Counted from the stretch's first letter, positions 8,618 to 23,880 are shown. The stretch: DNA of 64,000 nt from Pseudomonas oryzagri (GCF_020831405.1 NZ_JAJHPU010000015.1:62001-126000); one strand, 5' to 3'. Notes: generated from the sequence alone by a model not told the origin. Program-made: numbers and translations.

Positions 8618-10056
8618 GCCAGCGCATCCCGGCGGTCGAAATTCCCAGCCGCGAACTCAAGCACAACGCCCACGACGCACTGCAGGACCGCCAGCTGCGC
8701 GGCAATATGCGCAAGGCCATGGACTCGCTGATGGCCAAGCGCCTGGCGTCGATGCCCGACGATTTCGAGCGCGAACACCTGCGCGAGATGGGCAACCATG
8801 TGCGCGCCCGCGCGCTGTCCCAGCTGCCCGACCTGCTCGAGCGGCTGGAAACCAACCTGACCCGCAACGGTGTGAAAGTGCACTGGGCGGAGACGGTGGA
8901 CGAGGCCAACGCCATCGTCCTGTCGATCATCCGCGCTCACGAGGCGCGGCAAGTGATCAAAGGCAAATCGATGGTCAGCGAAGAGATGGACATGAACCAT
9001 GTGCTGGAGGCCGAGGGCATCGAAGCCCTGGAGTCCGACATGGGCGAGTACATCATCCAGCTCGACCACGAGAAGCCCACCCACATCATCATGCCGGCGA
9101 TCCACAAGAACGCCAAACAGGTCGCGTCCTTGTTCCACGACAAGCTCGGGGAAGCCTACACCGAGGACGTCGACCAGCTGATCCAGACCGGCCGCCGCGT
9201 GCTGCGCCAGAAGTTCTTCGAGGCCGACATCGGCGTCTCCGGGGTCAACTTCGCGGTGGCCGAGACCGGCACTCTGCTGCTGGTCGAGAACGAAGGCAAC
9301 GGCCGCATGTCGACCACCGTGCCGCCGGTGCATATCGCCGTCACCGGGATAGAAAAGGTCGTCGAGAACCTGCGCGACGTGGTGCCGCTGCTCTCCTTGC
9401 TGACCCGCTCGGCGCTCGGCCAGGGCATCACCACCTACGTCAACATGATCTCCGGGCCGCGCAAGAGCGACGAACTGGACGGCCCGCGGGAAGTCCACCT
9501 GGTGCTGCTCGACAACGGCCGCAGCCAGGCCTTCGCCGACGGCGAGCTGCGCCAGACCCTCAACTGCATCCGCTGCGGCGCCTGCATGAACCACTGCCCG
9601 GTGTACACCCGCATCGGCGGCCAGGCCTACGGCACCGTGTACCCGGGACCGATCGGCAAGATCATCTCGCCGCACCTGATGGGCCTGGAAAACACCCCGG
9701 ACCATCCGTCCGCCTCCTCGCTGTGCGGCGCCTGCGGCGAGGTCTGCCCGGTGAAGATCCCGATCCCCGCGCTGCTGCGCCGCCTGCGCGAAGAGAACGT
9801 GAAGAGCCCGGACGACCCGCACAAGGTAATGCGCGGCCAGGGCAGCAAGTACTCGGCCAGCGAGCGTCTGCTGTGGAAGGGCTGGCGCCTGCTCAACACC
9901 AGCCCGCTGGCGTACCGCGCCTTCGGCCTGCTGGCCACCCGCCTGCGCGGCCTGACGCCGAACCAGCTCGGCCCGTGGACGCAGCACCACAGCGCACCGA
10001 AACCGGCCGCCCGCTCGCTGCACGAGCTGGCCCGCGAGCACCTGGAGGGCAAGTGA
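8614..10056 (+). CDS. lutB: LutB/LldF-type Fe-S protein of L-lactate dehydrogenase
   Basis: The 480-residue product combines an N-terminal LUD domain (about 60-300, with NFAVAETGTLLLVENEGNGR) and a C-terminal ferredoxin-like part with CIRCGACMNHCP and CGACGEVCP, two 4Fe-4S motifs. It is the electron-transfer core of the LutABC complex. The ATG at 8614 overlaps the lutA stop and follows GGAGGTGG. Its stop overlaps the lutC start, so lutA, lutB and lutC are translationally chained. Confidence 0.93.
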   Translation: MSQRIPAVEIPSRELKHNAHDALQDRQLRGNMRKAMDSLMAKRLASMPDDFEREHLREMGNHVRARALSQLPDLLERLETNLTRNGVKVHWAETVDEANAIVLSIIRAHEARQVIKGKSMVSEEMDMNHVLEAEGIEALESDMGEYIIQLDHEKPTHIIMPAIHKNAKQVASLFHDKLGEAYTEDVDQLIQTGRRVLRQKFFEADIGVSGVNFAVAETGTLLLVENEGNGRMSTTVPPVHIAVTGIEKVVENLRDVVPLLSLLTRSALGQGITTYVNMISGPRKSDELDGPREVHLVLLDNGRSQAFADGELRQTLNCIRCGACMNHCPVYTRIGGQAYGTVYPGPIGKIISPHLMGLENTPDHPSASSLCGACGEVCPVKIPIPALLRRLREENVKSPDDPHKVMRGQGSKYSASERLLWKGWRLLNTSPLAYRAFGLLATRLRGLTPNQLGPWTQHHSAPKPAARSLHELAREHLEGK

Positions 10057-10723
10057 TGTCTGCCAAAGCCAATATCCTCGCCAAGCTGCGCAACAGCCTG
10101 GCCGGAACCCAGCCGATCGCCGACGACTACGACGTCGCCCTGGTGACCGAGCCGTGGCGCTATCCGGCCGGCGAGCGCATCAGTCGCCTGCGCCAGCTGA
10201 TGGAAGCGGTGCACACCGAAACCCACCTGACCACGACGACCGACTGGCCGGCGCTGGTCGAGCGGCTGCTGGCGGTCAGGCAGCTGCCCAGCCTGCTGAT
10301 CGCCCCGGGCACACCGCACGGCGCGCAGCTCGCCGCGCACTTCGCCGGGCGCCCGGGACTGCCGGTGCTCAAGGCCTACGACCGCCCGGTCGAAGAATGG
10401 AAGGCCGAACTGTTCGACGACACCCCGGCCAGCCTGACCGGCACCCTCGGCGCCATCGCCGCCACCGGCAGCCTGATCCTCTGGCCGGACCGCCATGAGC
10501 CGCGCCTGATGAGCCTGGTGCCGCCGGTGCACTTCGCCCTGCTCAAGGCCAGCCAGATTCGCGACAACCTCTACGAGGTGATGCAGGAGCAGCGCTGGGC
10601 CGCCGGCATGCCGACCAACGCCCTGCTGGTGTCCGGGCCGTCGAAGACCGCCGACATCGAGCAGGTGCTGGCCTACGGAGCCCACGGCCCCAAAGATCTT
10701 ATCGTGCTGATCCTGGAGGACGC

Positions 10724-10727
<4 letters not shown>
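10056..10727 (+). CDS. lutC: LutC/LldG-type LUD-domain subunit of L-lactate dehydrogenase
   Basis: The 223-residue LUD (DUF162) protein lacks Fe-S cysteine motifs. Family residues include GTLGAIAATGSLIL and the end PSKTADIEQVLAYGAHGPK. It is the third part of the LutABC L-lactate oxidase, though its exact task is unclear. Start and stop both overlap neighbours (TGATG with lutB, ATGA with the downstream dehydrogenase), so four genes are tightly coupled. Confidence 0.92.
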
Positions 10728-13552
<2,825 letters not shown>

Positions 13553-13588
13553 GCCAGCTTCCCGTTCAAGGTCGTGCCATGCACGTTT

Positions 13589-13614
13589 GGCCCCGCTCCG
13601 GCGGGGCCTTTTTT
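13589..13614 (+). terminator. Rho-independent terminator of the lactate operon
   Basis: GGCCCCGC / GCGGGGCC stem with TCCG loop followed by six T, 37 bases after the dehydrogenase stop. Confidence 0.9.
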
Positions 13615-13626
13615 ATCCGCGCACCG

Positions 13627-13640
13627 CTGATCTGGGTCAA
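13627..13640. promoter_or_regulatory. Weak Anr/Dnr (FNR-type) box upstream of nuo
   Basis: CTGAT-CTGG-GTCAA differs at one base per half from the TTGAT-N4-ATCAA consensus. It is centred about 90 bases upstream of the predicted nuo start point. Oxygen control of nuo would make sense, but two mismatches make this tentative. Confidence 0.3.
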
Positions 13641-13691
13641 GCGCGGCAAGGATTGTTCCCCGCCCTGCAATAGATAATCCCAACGGATAAA

Positions 13692-13720
13692 TTTACTTAC
13701 GAAGTGAGGAAGCCTACAAT
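13692..13720 (+). promoter_or_regulatory. Predicted promoter of the nuo operon
   Basis: TTTACT at 13692-13697, 17 bases, TACAAT at 13715-13720, in a locally AT-rich patch. This leaves a leader of roughly 95 bases before nuoA. Confidence 0.65.
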
Positions 13721-13821
13721 TGCGGCAATTTTTCCCGGGCGTGACAAACTGCCGCAGCGCTGCCTGGCGCCGTCAAGGCTAACCCCCACGCCATGTCCCA
13801 GATTTTCGAAGAGTGCCCGGC

Positions 13822-14235
13822 ATGACCGAATCGAGCGCATTGCTTGCCCACAACTGGAGTTTCGCCGTCTTCCTGCTCGGCGTCTTCGGCCTGATCGCCT
13901 TCATGCTCGGCGTTTCCAGCCTGCTCGGCAGCCGCGCCTGGGGGCGCAGCAAGAACGAGCCGTTCGAGGCCGGCGTGGTGCCCACCGGCAGCGCCCGTCT
14001 GCGCCTGTCCGCCAAATTCTATCTGGTCGCGATGCTGTTCGTGATCTTCGACGTTGAAGCCCTCTTCCTCTTTGCCTGGTCCGTCTCCGTACGCGAAAGC
14101 GGCTGGGCCGGCCTCATCGAAGCTACCGTTTTCATAGCAATTCTGTTGGCAGGTCTTGTCTATCTTTGGCGTATCGGCGCGCTCGACTGGGCGCCCGCAG
14201 CACGTCGTGAGCGGCAGGCGAAGCTGAAACAATGA
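13822..14235 (+). CDS. nuoA: NADH-quinone oxidoreductase subunit A
   Basis: First gene of complex I. The 137-residue membrane subunit has three helices and the conserved loop [14 protein letters not shown], then [20 protein letters not shown], which contains the buried acidic residues of the quinone-channel region. ATG 13822 is preferred over GTG 13813 because GAAGAG lies 8 bases upstream and the length equals that of Pseudomonas NuoA. Confidence 0.96.
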   Translation: MTESSALLAHNWSFAVFLLGVFGLIAFMLGVSSLLGSRAWGRSKNEPFEAGVVPTGSARLRLSAKFYLVAMLFVIFDVEALFLFAWSVSVRESGWAGLIEATVFIAILLAGLVYLWRIGALDWAPAARRERQAKLKQ

Positions 14236-14245
14236 GGCTTTGGCA

Positions 14246-14923
14246 ATGCGATATGAACTTACCCGGATCGATCCGGATGCGGTCAACGACCAGTATCCGA
14301 TCGGCCAGCGGGAGACCGTTTCCGATTCCCAGCTAGAAGACCAGGTGCACAAGAGCGTCTTCATGGGCAAGCTGGAAGACGTCCTGCACAAGGCCGTCAA
14401 CTGGGGGCGCAAGAACTCCCTGTGGCCGTACAACTTCGGCCTCTCCTGCTGCTACGTGGAGATGACCACCGCCTTCACCGCGCCCCATGACATCGCCCGC
14501 TTCGGCGCCGAGGTGATCCGTGCCTCACCGCGCCAGGCCGACTTCATGGTCGTGGCCGGCACCTGCTTCGTGAAGATGGCGCCGGTCATCCAGCGCCTGT
14601 ACGAGCAGATGCTGGAGCCCAAGTGGGTCATTTCCATGGGTGCATGCGCCAACTCCGGCGGCATGTACGACATCTACTCGGTCGTCCAGGGGGTGGACAA
14701 GTTCCTGCCCGTGGACGTCTACGTTCCCGGCTGCCCGCCCCGTCCCGAGGCGTTCCTGCAGGCGCTGATGCTGCTGCAGGACTCCATCGGCGAGGAGCGT
14801 CGTCCGCTCTCCTGGGTGGTTGGCGACCAGGGCATCTACCGCGCCGAAATGCCGGCGCAGCGTGACGTCCGCCGTGAACAGCGCATCCAGGTAACCAACC
14901 TGCGCAGCCCCGACGAAGTATGA
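14246..14923 (+). CDS. nuoB: NADH-quinone oxidoreductase subunit B
   Basis: A 225-residue peripheral-arm subunit that holds the last Fe-S cluster (N2) before quinone. Cluster ligands appear in [10 protein letters not shown] (Cys-Cys), [12 protein letters not shown] and [10 protein letters not shown]. The start is ATG 14246, since GAGG lies at 14234-14237; the TTG six bases earlier is less likely. It is 10 bases downstream of nuoA. Confidence 0.96.
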   Translation: MRYELTRIDPDAVNDQYPIGQRETVSDSQLEDQVHKSVFMGKLEDVLHKAVNWGRKNSLWPYNFGLSCCYVEMTTAFTAPHDIARFGAEVIRASPRQADFMVVAGTCFVKMAPVIQRLYEQMLEPKWVISMGACANSGGMYDIYSVVQGVDKFLPVDVYVPGCPPRPEAFLQALMLLQDSIGEERRPLSWVVGDQGIYRAEMPAQRDVRREQRIQVTNLRSPDEV

Positions 14924-14981
14924 GCCCCCGCCCGCCGCACGGCGGGCGCGCCCATCCGTTGACCGACAGCGACCGAGAATC

Positions 14982-16763
14982 ATGACTGCAGACACCGCTC
15001 TGTCCGTTCCGCCGTACAAGGCCGATGACCAGGACATCGTCATCGAATTGCAGGCGCGCTTTGGCGCCGGCACCTTCACCATCCAATCCACCCGGACCGG
15101 CATGCCGGTGCTCTGGGTGCCGCGTGCGCGCCTGATCGAGGTGCTCACCTTCCTGCGCCAGGTCAGCAAGCCCTACGTGATGCTCTACGACCTGCACGGC
15201 GTCGACGAGCGCCTGCGCACCCAGCGCCGCGGCCTGCCCGCCGCCGACTTCAGCGTGTTCTACCACCTGATCTCGATGGAGCGGAACAGCGACGTGATGA
15301 TCAAGGTCGCCTTGAGCGAAGGCGACCTCAACGTACCGACTGCCAGCAGCATCTGGCCCAACGCCAACTGGTACGAGCGCGAGGTCTGGGACCTCTACGG
15401 CATCACCTTCACCGGCCACCCGCACCTCAGCCGCCTGCTGATGCCGCCGACCTGGGAAGGCCACCCGCTGCGCAAGGACTATCCGGCGCGCGCCACCGAA
15501 TTCGACCCGTTCAGCCTGTCCGCCGCCAAGCAGGATCTGGAGCAGGAAGCCCTGCGCTTCCGGCCCGAGGACTGGGGCATGAAACGCGGCGGCGAGCACG
15601 AGGACTACATGTTCCTCAACCTCGGCCCCAACCACCCGTCCGCCCACGGCGCGTTCCGTATCATCCTGCAGCTGGACGGCGAGGAGATCGTCGACTGCGT
15701 GCCGGAGATCGGCTACCACCACCGCGGCGCCGAGAAGATGGCCGAGCGGCAGAGCTGGCACAGCTTCATCCCCTACACCGACCGCATCGACTACCTCGGC
15801 GGGGTGATGAACAACCTGCCCTACGTGCTGGCGGTCGAGAAGCTCGCCGGCATCAAGGTACCGCAGCGCGTCGACGTGATCCGCATCATGATGGCGGAGT
15901 TCTTCCGCATCCTGAACCACCTGCTGTACCTGGGTACCTACATCCAGGACGTCGGCGCCATGACCCCGGTGTTCTTCACCTTCACCGACCGCCAGCGCGC
16001 CTACAAGGTGGTCGAGGCGATCACCGGCTTCCGCCTGCACCCGGCCTGGTACCGCATCGGCGGCGTCGCCCACGACCTGCCGCGCGGCTGGGACAAGCTG
16101 GTGCGCGAGTTCCTCGACTGGATGCCCAAGCGCCTGGTCGAGTACGAGAAGGCCGCCCTGCGCAACAGCATCCTCAAGGGCCGCACCCAGGGCGTGGCCA
16201 AGTACAACACCAAGGAAGCGCTGGAGTGGGGCGTCACCGGCGCCGGCCTGCGCGCCACCGGTTTCGATTTCGACCTGCGCAAGGCGCGTCCGTACTCCGG
16301 CTACGAGAACTTCGAGTTCGAGGTCCCGCTGGCCCACAACGGCGACGCCTACGACCGCTGCATGGTCAAGATGGGCGAAATGCGCGAGAGCCTGCGCATC
16401 ATCGAGCAGTGCCTGAACAATATGCCGGAAGGCCCGTACAAGGCCGATCACCCGCTGACCACGCCGCCGCCGAAAGAGCGCACGCTGCAGCACATCGAGA
16501 CCCTGATCACCCACTTCCTGCAGGTTTCCTGGGGCCCGGTCATGCCGGCCAACGAAGCCTTCCAGATGATCGAGGCGACCAAGGGCATCAACAGCTACTA
16601 CCTCACCAGCGACGGCAGCACCATGAGCTACCGTACCCGGATCCGCACCCCCAGCTTCGCCCACCTGCAGCAGATCCCCGCGGTGATCCGCGGCAGCATG
16701 GTGGCGGACCTGATCGCCTATCTGGGCAGTATCGACTTCGTGATGGCTGACGTGGACCGCTGA
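14982..16763 (+). CDS. nuoC: Fused NADH-quinone oxidoreductase subunit C/D
   Basis: A 593-residue fusion of NuoC (about 1-180, with [20 protein letters not shown]) and NuoD (about 200-593, with [17 protein letters not shown] and [12 protein letters not shown]). The D part forms much of the quinone pocket through the His/Tyr region near its N-terminus. C-D fusion is the rule in enterics and Pseudomonas, which supports the taxonomic call. It is often named nuoCD. Confidence 0.97.
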   Translation: MTADTALSVPPYKADDQDIVIELQARFGAGTFTIQSTRTGMPVLWVPRARLIEVLTFLRQVSKPYVMLYDLHGVDERLRTQRRGLPAADFSVFYHLISMERNSDVMIKVALSEGDLNVPTASSIWPNANWYEREVWDLYGITFTGHPHLSRLLMPPTWEGHPLRKDYPARATEFDPFSLSAAKQDLEQEALRFRPEDWGMKRGGEHEDYMFLNLGPNHPSAHGAFRIILQLDGEEIVDCVPEIGYHHRGAEKMAERQSWHSFIPYTDRIDYLGGVMNNLPYVLAVEKLAGIKVPQRVDVIRIMMAEFFRILNHLLYLGTYIQDVGAMTPVFFTFTDRQRAYKVVEAITGFRLHPAWYRIGGVAHDLPRGWDKLVREFLDWMPKRLVEYEKAALRNSILKGRTQGVAKYNTKEALEWGVTGAGLRATGFDFDLRKARPYSGYENFEFEVPLAHNGDAYDRCMVKMGEMRESLRIIEQCLNNMPEGPYKADHPLTTPPPKERTLQHIETLITHFLQVSWGPVMPANEAFQMIEATKGINSYYLTSDGSTMSYRTRIRTPSFAHLQQIPAVIRGSMVADLIAYLGSIDFVMADVDR

Positions 16764-16765
16764 CA

Positions 16766-17281
16766 ATGAGCCAGGCATCTATTTCTTCGCAAGACCTGAT
16801 CCAAACCGACCGTTTCGCCCTGAGCGAGACCGAGCGCTCGGCCATCGAGCACGAGATGCACCACTACGAGGACCCGCGCGCGGCGTCCATCGAGGCGCTG
16901 AAGATCGTCCAGAAGCAGCGCGGCTGGGTGCCGGACGGCGCCATCTACGCGATCGCCGAGGTGCTGGGCATCCCGGCCAGCGACGTCGAGGGCGTGGCCA
17001 CCTTCTACAGCCAGATCTTCCGCCAGCCGGTCGGCCGCCACATCATCCGCGTGTGCGACAGCATGACCTGCTTTATCGGCGGTCATGAGAGCGTGCTCGG
17101 CGCGATCCAGCAGCAGCTGGCCATCGCCCCCGGCCAGACCAGCAGCGATGGCCGCTTCACCCTGCTGCCGGTGTGCTGCCTGGGCAACTGCGACAAGGCC
17201 CCGGCGCTGATGATCGACGACGACACCTTCGGCAACGTGACCGCCGACGGCGTCGCCAAGCTGCTGGAGGACTACGCATGA
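16766..17281 (+). CDS. nuoE: NADH-quinone oxidoreductase subunit E
   Basis: A 171-residue thioredoxin-fold subunit carrying the N1a 2Fe-2S cluster. Ligands are in [12 protein letters not shown] and [12 protein letters not shown]. It starts 2 bases after the nuoCD stop and its own stop overlaps the nuoF ATG. Confidence 0.96.
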   Translation: MSQASISSQDLIQTDRFALSETERSAIEHEMHHYEDPRAASIEALKIVQKQRGWVPDGAIYAIAEVLGIPASDVEGVATFYSQIFRQPVGRHIIRVCDSMTCFIGGHESVLGAIQQQLAIAPGQTSSDGRFTLLPVCCLGNCDKAPALMIDDDTFGNVTADGVAKLLEDYA

Positions 17282-18630
17282 AGACCCTGACTTCCATCGG
17301 GCCGCTCAACACGGTCGCCCGCACGCCGGAAACCCACCCGCTGACCTGGCGCCTGCGCGACGACGCCCAGCCGGTGTGGCTCGACGAATACCAGCGCAAG
17401 GACGGCTACGCCGCCGCGCGCAAGGCGCTCAAGGACATGGCCGAGGCGGACATCGTCCACGAGGTCAAGGAATCCGGCCTCAAGGGCCGTGGCGGCGCCG
17501 GCTTCCCCACCGGGGTGAAGTGGAGCCTGATGCCGGCCGACGAGTCCATCAAGACCCGCTACCTGCTGTGCAACGCGGACGAGATGGAGCCCAACACCTG
17601 GAAGGACCGCCTGCTCATGGAGCAGCTGCCGCACCTGCTGATCGAGGGCATGCTGATCAGCGCGCGCGCGCTCAAGGCCTACCGCGGCTACATCTTCCTG
17701 CGCGGCGAATACGTCGACGCCGCCGCCAACCTCAACCGCGCCATCGAGGAAGCCAAGGCCGCCGGCCTGCTCGGCAGGAACATCCTCGGCTCGGGCTTCG
17801 ACTTCGAGCTGTTCGTGCATACCGGCGCGGGGCGCTACATCTGCGGCGAGGAAACCGCGCTGATCAACTCGCTGGAAGGCCGCCGCGCCAACCCGCGCGC
17901 CAAGCCGCCGTTCCCGGCGGCGGTCGGCGTATGGGGCAAGCCGACCTGCGTCAACAACGTCGAATCGCTGTGCAACGTGCCGGCGATCATCGGCAACGGC
18001 GTGCAGTGGTACCACTCGCTGGCCCGTCCGGGCAGCCACGACCACGGCACCAAGCTGATGGGCTTCTCCGGCAAGGTGAAGAACCCCGGCATCTGGGAGC
18101 TGCCGTTCGGCATCACCGCCCAGGAGCTGTTCGAGGACTACGCCGGCGGCATGCGCGACGGCTACCGGCTGAAATGCTGGCAGCCCGGCGGCGCCGGCAC
18201 CGGCTTCCTGCTCCCCGAGCACCTGTCCGCGCCGATGCACAGCGCCGGCATCGCCCAGGTCGGCACCCGCATGGGCACCGGTCTGGCCCTGGCGGTCGAT
18301 CACACCGTCAACATGGTCTCGCTGCTGCGCAACATGGAGGAGTTCTTCGCCCGCGAGTCGTGCGGCTGGTGCACCCCGTGCCGCGACGGCCTGCCGTGGA
18401 GCGTGAAGATGCTGCGCGCGCTGGAGCGCGGCCAGGGCAGCGCCGAGGACATCGAGACCCTGCTGGGGCTGGTCAACTTCCTCGGCCCGGGCCGTACCTT
18501 CTGCGCCCACGCACCGGGCGCGGTGGAGCCGCTGGGCAGCGCGATCAAGTACTTCCGCGAGGAGTTCGAGGCCGGCGTGGCGCCGGGCGTCGCCTCCCGC
18601 GGCGAAGCGGTACAGCTGGCCGGCGCCTGA
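17278..18630 (+). CDS. nuoF: NADH-quinone oxidoreductase subunit F
   Basis: A 450-residue NADH-oxidising subunit binding FMN and the N3 4Fe-4S cluster. Nucleotide and FMN site motifs are [29 protein letters not shown] and [19 protein letters not shown]. The cluster ligands are in [12 protein letters not shown] and a later Cys in [11 protein letters not shown]. The ATG overlaps the nuoE stop. It is followed by an unusual 149-base gap before nuoG. Confidence 0.97.
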   Translation: MKTLTSIGPLNTVARTPETHPLTWRLRDDAQPVWLDEYQRKDGYAAARKALKDMAEADIVHEVKESGLKGRGGAGFPTGVKWSLMPADESIKTRYLLCNADEMEPNTWKDRLLMEQLPHLLIEGMLISARALKAYRGYIFLRGEYVDAAANLNRAIEEAKAAGLLGRNILGSGFDFELFVHTGAGRYICGEETALINSLEGRRANPRAKPPFPAAVGVWGKPTCVNNVESLCNVPAIIGNGVQWYHSLARPGSHDHGTKLMGFSGKVKNPGIWELPFGITAQELFEDYAGGMRDGYRLKCWQPGGAGTGFLLPEHLSAPMHSAGIAQVGTRMGTGLALAVDHTVNMVSLLRNMEEFFARESCGWCTPCRDGLPWSVKMLRALERGQGSAEDIETLLGLVNFLGPGRTFCAHAPGAVEPLGSAIKYFREEFEAGVAPGVASRGEAVQLAGA

Positions 18631-18779
18631 GGCGCGGCCGCGACGAGACGACGGAGTCGGGCGGCGGGACGTTGCGCAATGCGCATTCCCCCGCTCCCGA
18701 CGCCCCGCGCCGCAGGGCCGGGGCACCACGGAATTCCATTAGCCAGTCCGCTCACGCGGGCAAAGAAGAAACCTGAACC
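18631..18779 (+). other. 149-base non-coding spacer between nuoF and nuoG
   Basis: All other nuo junctions here are overlaps or gaps of at most about 60 bases. The spacer is GC-rich, has no credible ORF, and contains a small dyad TGCGCA-A-TGCGCA around 18675-18690. It ends in the nuoG ribosome site (AAAGAAGAAACC). No terminator is visible, so nuoG should still be read from upstream. Confidence 0.6.
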
Positions 18780-21503
18780 ATGGCCACTATCCACGTAGAC
18801 GGCAAGTCGTACGACGTCGACGGCGCAGACAACCTGTTGCAGGCCTGTCTGTCCCTCGGCCTCGACATCCCCTACTTCTGCTGGCACCCGGCGCTGGGCA
18901 GCGTCGGTGCCTGCCGCCAGTGCGCGGTGAAGCAGTACAACGACGAGAACGACACGCGCGGGCGCATCGTCATGTCCTGCATGACCCCCGCCAGCGACAA
19001 GACCTGGATCTCCATCGACGACGCGGAAGCCACGCAGTTCCGCGCCAGCGTCGTCGAATGGCTGATGACCAACCACCCGCACGACTGTCCGGTGTGCGAG
19101 GAAGGCGGTCACTGCCACCTCCAGGACATGACGGTGATGACCGGCCACAACAAGCGCCGTTATCGCTTCACCAAGCGTACCCACCAGAACCAGGACCTCG
19201 GCCCGTTCATCGCCCACGAGATGAACCGCTGCATCGCCTGCTACCGCTGCGTGCGCTACTACAAGGACTACGCCGGCGGCGAAGACCTGGGCGTCTACGG
19301 CGCCCACGACAACGTCTACTTCGGCCGCGTCGAGGACGGCGTGCTGGAGAGCGAGTTCTCCGGCAACCTGGTCGAGGTCTGCCCGACCGGCGTGTTCACC
19401 GACAAGACCCACTCCGAGCGCTACAACCGCAAGTGGGACATGCAGTTCGCGCCGAGCATCTGCCAGCAGTGCAGCGTCGGCTGCAACACCAGCCCCGGCG
19501 AGCGCTACGGCGAGATCCGTCGCATCGAGAACCGCTTCAACGGTGCGGTCAACCACTACTTCCTGTGCGATCGCGGCCGCTTCGGCTACGGCTACGTCAA
19601 CCGCGAAGATCGTCCGCGCCAGCCCCTGCTGCTGAATAAAGAGCAGGGTACCCAGAAGCTGGGCATCGACGCCGCGCTGGACCAGGCCGCCGCCCTCCTC
19701 CAGGGCAAGAAGGTGATCGGCATCGGTTCGCCGCGCGCCAGCCTGGAAAGCAACTTCGCCCTGCGCGAACTGGTCGGCGCCACCAACTTCTACAGCGGCA
19801 TCGCCGAAGGCGAGCTGGCCAACCTGCGCCTGATCCGCGAGTTGCTGGACGACGGTCCGCTGCCGACCCCGTCGCTGCGCGAGCTGGAAGAGTTCGACGC
19901 GGTGTTCGTGCTCGGCGAGGATCTCACCCAGACCGCGCCGCGCATCGCCCTGGCCCTGCGCCAGGCCGCCCGCGGCAAGGCCACCGAGATCGCTGCGGCG
20001 GCGAAGATCCCTGACTGGCACCAACTGGCGGTGCAGAACGTCGCGCAACATGCCCTGAACCCGCTGTTTATCGCCAGCGTCACCAGCACACGTCTGGACG
20101 ACGTCGCCGAAGAGTGCGTGCACGCCGCGCCGGACGATCTGGCCCGCCTCGGCTTCGCCGTGGCCCACGCCATCGACCCGAGCGCCCCGGCCGTGGCCGG
20201 TCTGGACGGCGAGGCCGCCGCCCTGGCCGAGCGCATCGCCAGCGCCCTGATCAACGGCAAGCGTCCGCTGATCGTCGCCGGCGCCTCGCTGGGCTCGCAG
20301 GCGCTGCTCGAAGCCGCCGGCAACATCGCCAAGGCGCTGAAGAACCGCGAGAAGAACGCCGGCATCAGCCTGGTCGTCGCCGAGGCCAACAGCCTCGGCC
20401 TGAGCCTGCTGGGCGGCGACTCCGTCGAGGCCGCGCTGGACGCGCTGAGCTCCGGCCAGGCCGACGCCGTGGTGGTGCTGGAGAACGACCTATACCGCCG
20501 CGCCGCCGCCGCCAAGGTCGACGCCGCACTGGCCAAGGCCAAGGTGCTGATCGTCGCCGACCACCAGCACACCGCCACCAGCGCCCGCGCCCAGCTGGTG
20601 CTGCCGGTGGCCAGCTTCGCCGAGGGCGACGGCACCCTGGTCAGCCAGGAAGGCCGCGCCCAGCGCTTCTTCCAGGTGTTCGAACCGAGCTACTACGACA
20701 GCGAGATCCTGGTCCGCGAGGGCTGGCGCTGGCTGCACGCGCTGCACAGCACCCTCCAGGGCCAGCGCGTCGACTGGACCCAGCTCGACCAGGTCACCGC
20801 TGCCTGCGCCGCCAGCAACCCGCGCCTGGCCGCCATCGAGGGCGCCGCGCCCAAGGCCGCGTTCCGCATCAAGGGCCTCAAGCTGGCCCGCGAACCGCAC
20901 CGCTACAGCGGCCGCACCTCGATGCGCGCCAACATCGACGTGCACGAGCCGCGCCAGCCGCAGGACGCCGACTCGGCGTTCGCCTTCTCCATGGAAGGCT
21001 ACGCCGGCAGTGCCGAAGCCCGCCAGCAGGTGCCGTTCGCCTGGTCGCCGGGCTGGAACTCGCCGCAGGCCTGGAACAAGTTCCAGGACGAGGTCGGCGG
21101 CCATCTGCGCGCCGGCGACCCCGGCGTGCGCCTGTTCGACACCCCGGCCAACGGCCTCGGCTGGTTCGCCGTGCCGGCTGCCGCGAGCGGCGCCGCCGGA
21201 CGCTGGCAGGTGGTCGCCCTGCACCACCTGTTCGGCAGCGACGAAACCTCCTCGCTCGCCGCACCGGTACAGGAGCGCATCCCGGCCGCCTACGCCGCCC
21301 TCGGCGGCGACGCCGCCGCGCGCCTGAACCTCGCCGACGGCGCGCTGCTCAGCCTGAAGGTCGACGGCCGCGAGCTGCGCCTGCCGCTCAAGGTGATCGA
21401 CGAGCTGGCCGACGGCCTGCTCGGCCTGCCGGTCGGCCTCGACGGCATCCCGCCGCTGTCCGCTACGCTGTTCGCCGAAGCCCTGCAGGAGGTCGCGCAA
21501 TGA
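18780..21503 (+). CDS. nuoG: NADH-quinone oxidoreductase subunit G
   Basis: A 907-residue large Fe-S subunit. The N-terminal 2Fe-2S ferredoxin domain has [17 protein letters not shown], and the HxxxC cluster appears as [14 protein letters not shown]. Further 4Fe-4S ligands are in [11 protein letters not shown] and [13 protein letters not shown], and the molybdopterin-oxidoreductase-like domain starts near [11 protein letters not shown]. That domain has lost its cofactor in complex I. Length is close to E. coli NuoG. Its stop overlaps the nuoH ATG. Confidence 0.96.
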   Translation: MATIHVDGKSYDVDGADNLLQACLSLGLDIPYFCWHPALGSVGACRQCAVKQYNDENDTRGRIVMSCMTPASDKTWISIDDAEATQFRASVVEWLMTNHPHDCPVCEEGGHCHLQDMTVMTGHNKRRYRFTKRTHQNQDLGPFIAHEMNRCIACYRCVRYYKDYAGGEDLGVYGAHDNVYFGRVEDGVLESEFSGNLVEVCPTGVFTDKTHSERYNRKWDMQFAPSICQQCSVGCNTSPGERYGEIRRIENRFNGAVNHYFLCDRGRFGYGYVNREDRPRQPLLLNKEQGTQKLGIDAALDQAAALLQGKKVIGIGSPRASLESNFALRELVGATNFYSGIAEGELANLRLIRELLDDGPLPTPSLRELEEFDAVFVLGEDLTQTAPRIALALRQAARGKATEIAAAAKIPDWHQLAVQNVAQHALNPLFIASVTSTRLDDVAEECVHAAPDDLARLGFAVAHAIDPSAPAVAGLDGEAAALAERIASALINGKRPLIVAGASLGSQALLEAAGNIAKALKNREKNAGISLVVAEANSLGLSLLGGDSVEAALDALSSGQADAVVVLENDLYRRAAAAKVDAALAKAKVLIVADHQHTATSARAQLVLPVASFAEGDGTLVSQEGRAQRFFQVFEPSYYDSEILVREGWRWLHALHSTLQGQRVDWTQLDQVTAACAASNPRLAAIEGAAPKAAFRIKGLKLAREPHRYSGRTSMRANIDVHEPRQPQDADSAFAFSMEGYAGSAEARQQVPFAWSPGWNSPQAWNKFQDEVGGHLRAGDPGVRLFDTPANGLGWFAVPAAASGAAGRWQVVALHHLFGSDETSSLAAPVQERIPAAYAALGGDAAARLNLADGALLSLKVDGRELRLPLKVIDELADGLLGLPVGLDGIPPLSATLFAEALQEVAQ

Positions 21504-22489
21504 GCTGGCTCACACCGGAAGTGATCGCCGTGATCGTCGGCGTGCTCAAGGCCATCGTCATCCTGCTCGCCGTGGTGGTCTGCGGCGCCTTCCTCAGCTT
21601 CGTCGAGCGTCGTCTGCTCGGCCTCTGGCAGGACCGTCACGGCCCCAACCGGGTCGGTCCGTTCGGTATCTTCCAGCTGGCCGCCGACATGCTGAAGATG
21701 TTCTTCAAGGAAGACTGGACTCCGCCGTTCGCCGACAAGCTGATCTTCACCCTGGCGCCGATCGTAGCGATGAGCGCGCTCTTGATCGCCTTCGCGGTGA
21801 TCCCGGTGACCGAAACCTGGGGCGTGGCCGACCTGAACATCGGCCTGCTGTTCTTCTTCGCCATGGCCGGCCTGACCGTCTACGCGGTGCTGTTCGCCGG
21901 CTGGTCGAGCAACAACAAGTTCGCCCTGCTCGGCTCGCTGCGCGCCTCGGCGCAGACCCTCTCCTACGAGGTATTCATGGGCCTGTCGCTGATGGGCATC
22001 GTGGCGCAGGCCGGCTCGTTCAACATGCGCGACATCGTCGACTACCAGGCGCAGAACCTGTGGTTCATCATTCCGCAGTTCCTCGGCTTCTGCACCTTCT
22101 TCATCGCCGGCGTCGCGGTCACCCACCGTCACCCCTTCGACCAGCCGGAGGCCGAGCAGGAACTGGCCGACGGCTACCACATCGAGTACGCGGGGATGAA
22201 GTGGGGCATGTTCTTCGTCGGCGAGTACATCGGCATCGTGCTGGTCTCGGCGCTGCTGGTGACCCTGTTCTTCGGCGGCTGGCACGGTCCGTTCGGCATC
22301 CTGCCGCAGCTGTCGTTCGTCTGGTTCGCCCTCAAGACCTGCTTCTTCATCATGCTGTTCATCCTGCTGCGCGCGTCCATCCCGCGCCCGCGCTATGACC
22401 AGGTGATGGCCTTCGGCTGGAAGTTCTGCCTGCCGCTGACCCTGCTCAACCTGCTGGTGACCGGCGCCCTGGTGCTGGTCGCCCAGTAA
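21500..22489 (+). CDS. nuoH: NADH-quinone oxidoreductase subunit H
   Basis: A 329-residue membrane subunit linking the quinone site to the proton channels. Conserved loop residues are [20 protein letters not shown] and [19 protein letters not shown], plus about eight hydrophobic helices. The start ATG at 21500 overlaps the nuoG stop. Confidence 0.96.
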   Translation: MSWLTPEVIAVIVGVLKAIVILLAVVVCGAFLSFVERRLLGLWQDRHGPNRVGPFGIFQLAADMLKMFFKEDWTPPFADKLIFTLAPIVAMSALLIAFAVIPVTETWGVADLNIGLLFFFAMAGLTVYAVLFAGWSSNNKFALLGSLRASAQTLSYEVFMGLSLMGIVAQAGSFNMRDIVDYQAQNLWFIIPQFLGFCTFFIAGVAVTHRHPFDQPEAEQELADGYHIEYAGMKWGMFFVGEYIGIVLVSALLVTLFFGGWHGPFGILPQLSFVWFALKTCFFIMLFILLRASIPRPRYDQVMAFGWKFCLPLTLLNLLVTGALVLVAQ

Positions 22490-22503
22490 GGAGAAAACAC
22501 GCC

Positions 22504-23052
<549 letters not shown>

Positions 23053-23065
23053 GGACGGAAGAACG

Positions 23066-23575
23066 ATGGAATTCGCCTTCTACTTCGCCGCCGGCGTGGC
23101 TGTGGCATCCACCCTGCGGGTGATCAGCCACACCAACCCGGTGCATGCCCTGCTCTATCTGGTGGTCTCGCTGCTCGCCGTATCGATGACCTTCTTCGCC
23201 CTCGGCGCGCCCTTCGCCGGCGTGCTGGAGATCATCGTCTACGCCGGCGCCATCATGGTGCTGTTCGTCTTCGTGGTGATGATGCTCAACCTCGGCCCGG
23301 CCACCGCCGAGCAGGAACGCGCGTGGCTCAAGCCCGGCCTGTGGGTCGGTCCCGGCCTGCTCTCCGCCGCCCTGCTCGCCCTGCTGCTCTACGTGCTGCT
23401 GGGCGGCAGCGGCGACGCGGCCATCGGCACCGAGACCATCGACGCCAAGGCCGTCGGTGCCCACCTGTACGGTCCCTACCTGCTGGCGGTGGAACTCGCC
23501 TCCATGCTGCTGCTGGCAGCGCTGGTAGCCGCCTACCACCTCGGTCGCCCGGAAGCCAAGGAGCCCACCGCATGA
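23066..23575 (+). CDS. nuoJ: NADH-quinone oxidoreductase subunit J
   Basis: A 169-residue membrane subunit of five predicted helices. It has the conserved helix [19 protein letters not shown] (here [12 protein letters not shown]...), whose bulge is involved in coupling. It starts 13 bases after nuoI, and its stop overlaps the nuoK ATG. Confidence 0.95.
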   Translation: MEFAFYFAAGVAVASTLRVISHTNPVHALLYLVVSLLAVSMTFFALGAPFAGVLEIIVYAGAIMVLFVFVVMMLNLGPATAEQERAWLKPGLWVGPGLLSAALLALLLYVLLGGSGDAAIGTETIDAKAVGAHLYGPYLLAVELASMLLLAALVAAYHLGRPEAKEPTA

Positions 23576-23880
23576 ATGCGATTCCCATGGAGCACGGCCT
23601 GGCCCTGGCCGCCGTGCTGTTCAGCCTGGGCCTGGTCGGCCTGATGGTGCGGCGCAACATCCTGTTCGTGCTGATGAGCCTGGAAGTGATGATGAACGCC
23701 TGCGCGCTGGCCTTCGTGGTCGCCGGCAGCCGCTGGATCCAGCCCGACGGCCAGATCCTGTTCATTCTGGTGATCACCCTGGCCGCCGCCGAGGCCAGCA
23801 TCGGCCTGGCGATCCTGCTGCAGCTGCATCGCCGCTTCCATACCCTCGATATCGACGCTGCCAGCGAGATGCGCGGATGA
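23572..23880 (+). CDS. nuoK: NADH-quinone oxidoreductase subunit K
   Basis: A 102-residue membrane subunit of three helices with the buried glutamates seen in [14 protein letters not shown] and [13 protein letters not shown]. The start ATG at 23572 overlaps nuoJ, and its stop overlaps the nuoL ATG. Confidence 0.96.
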   Translation: MNAIPMEHGLALAAVLFSLGLVGLMVRRNILFVLMSLEVMMNACALAFVVAGSRWIQPDGQILFILVITLAAAEASIGLAILLQLHRRFHTLDIDAASEMRG

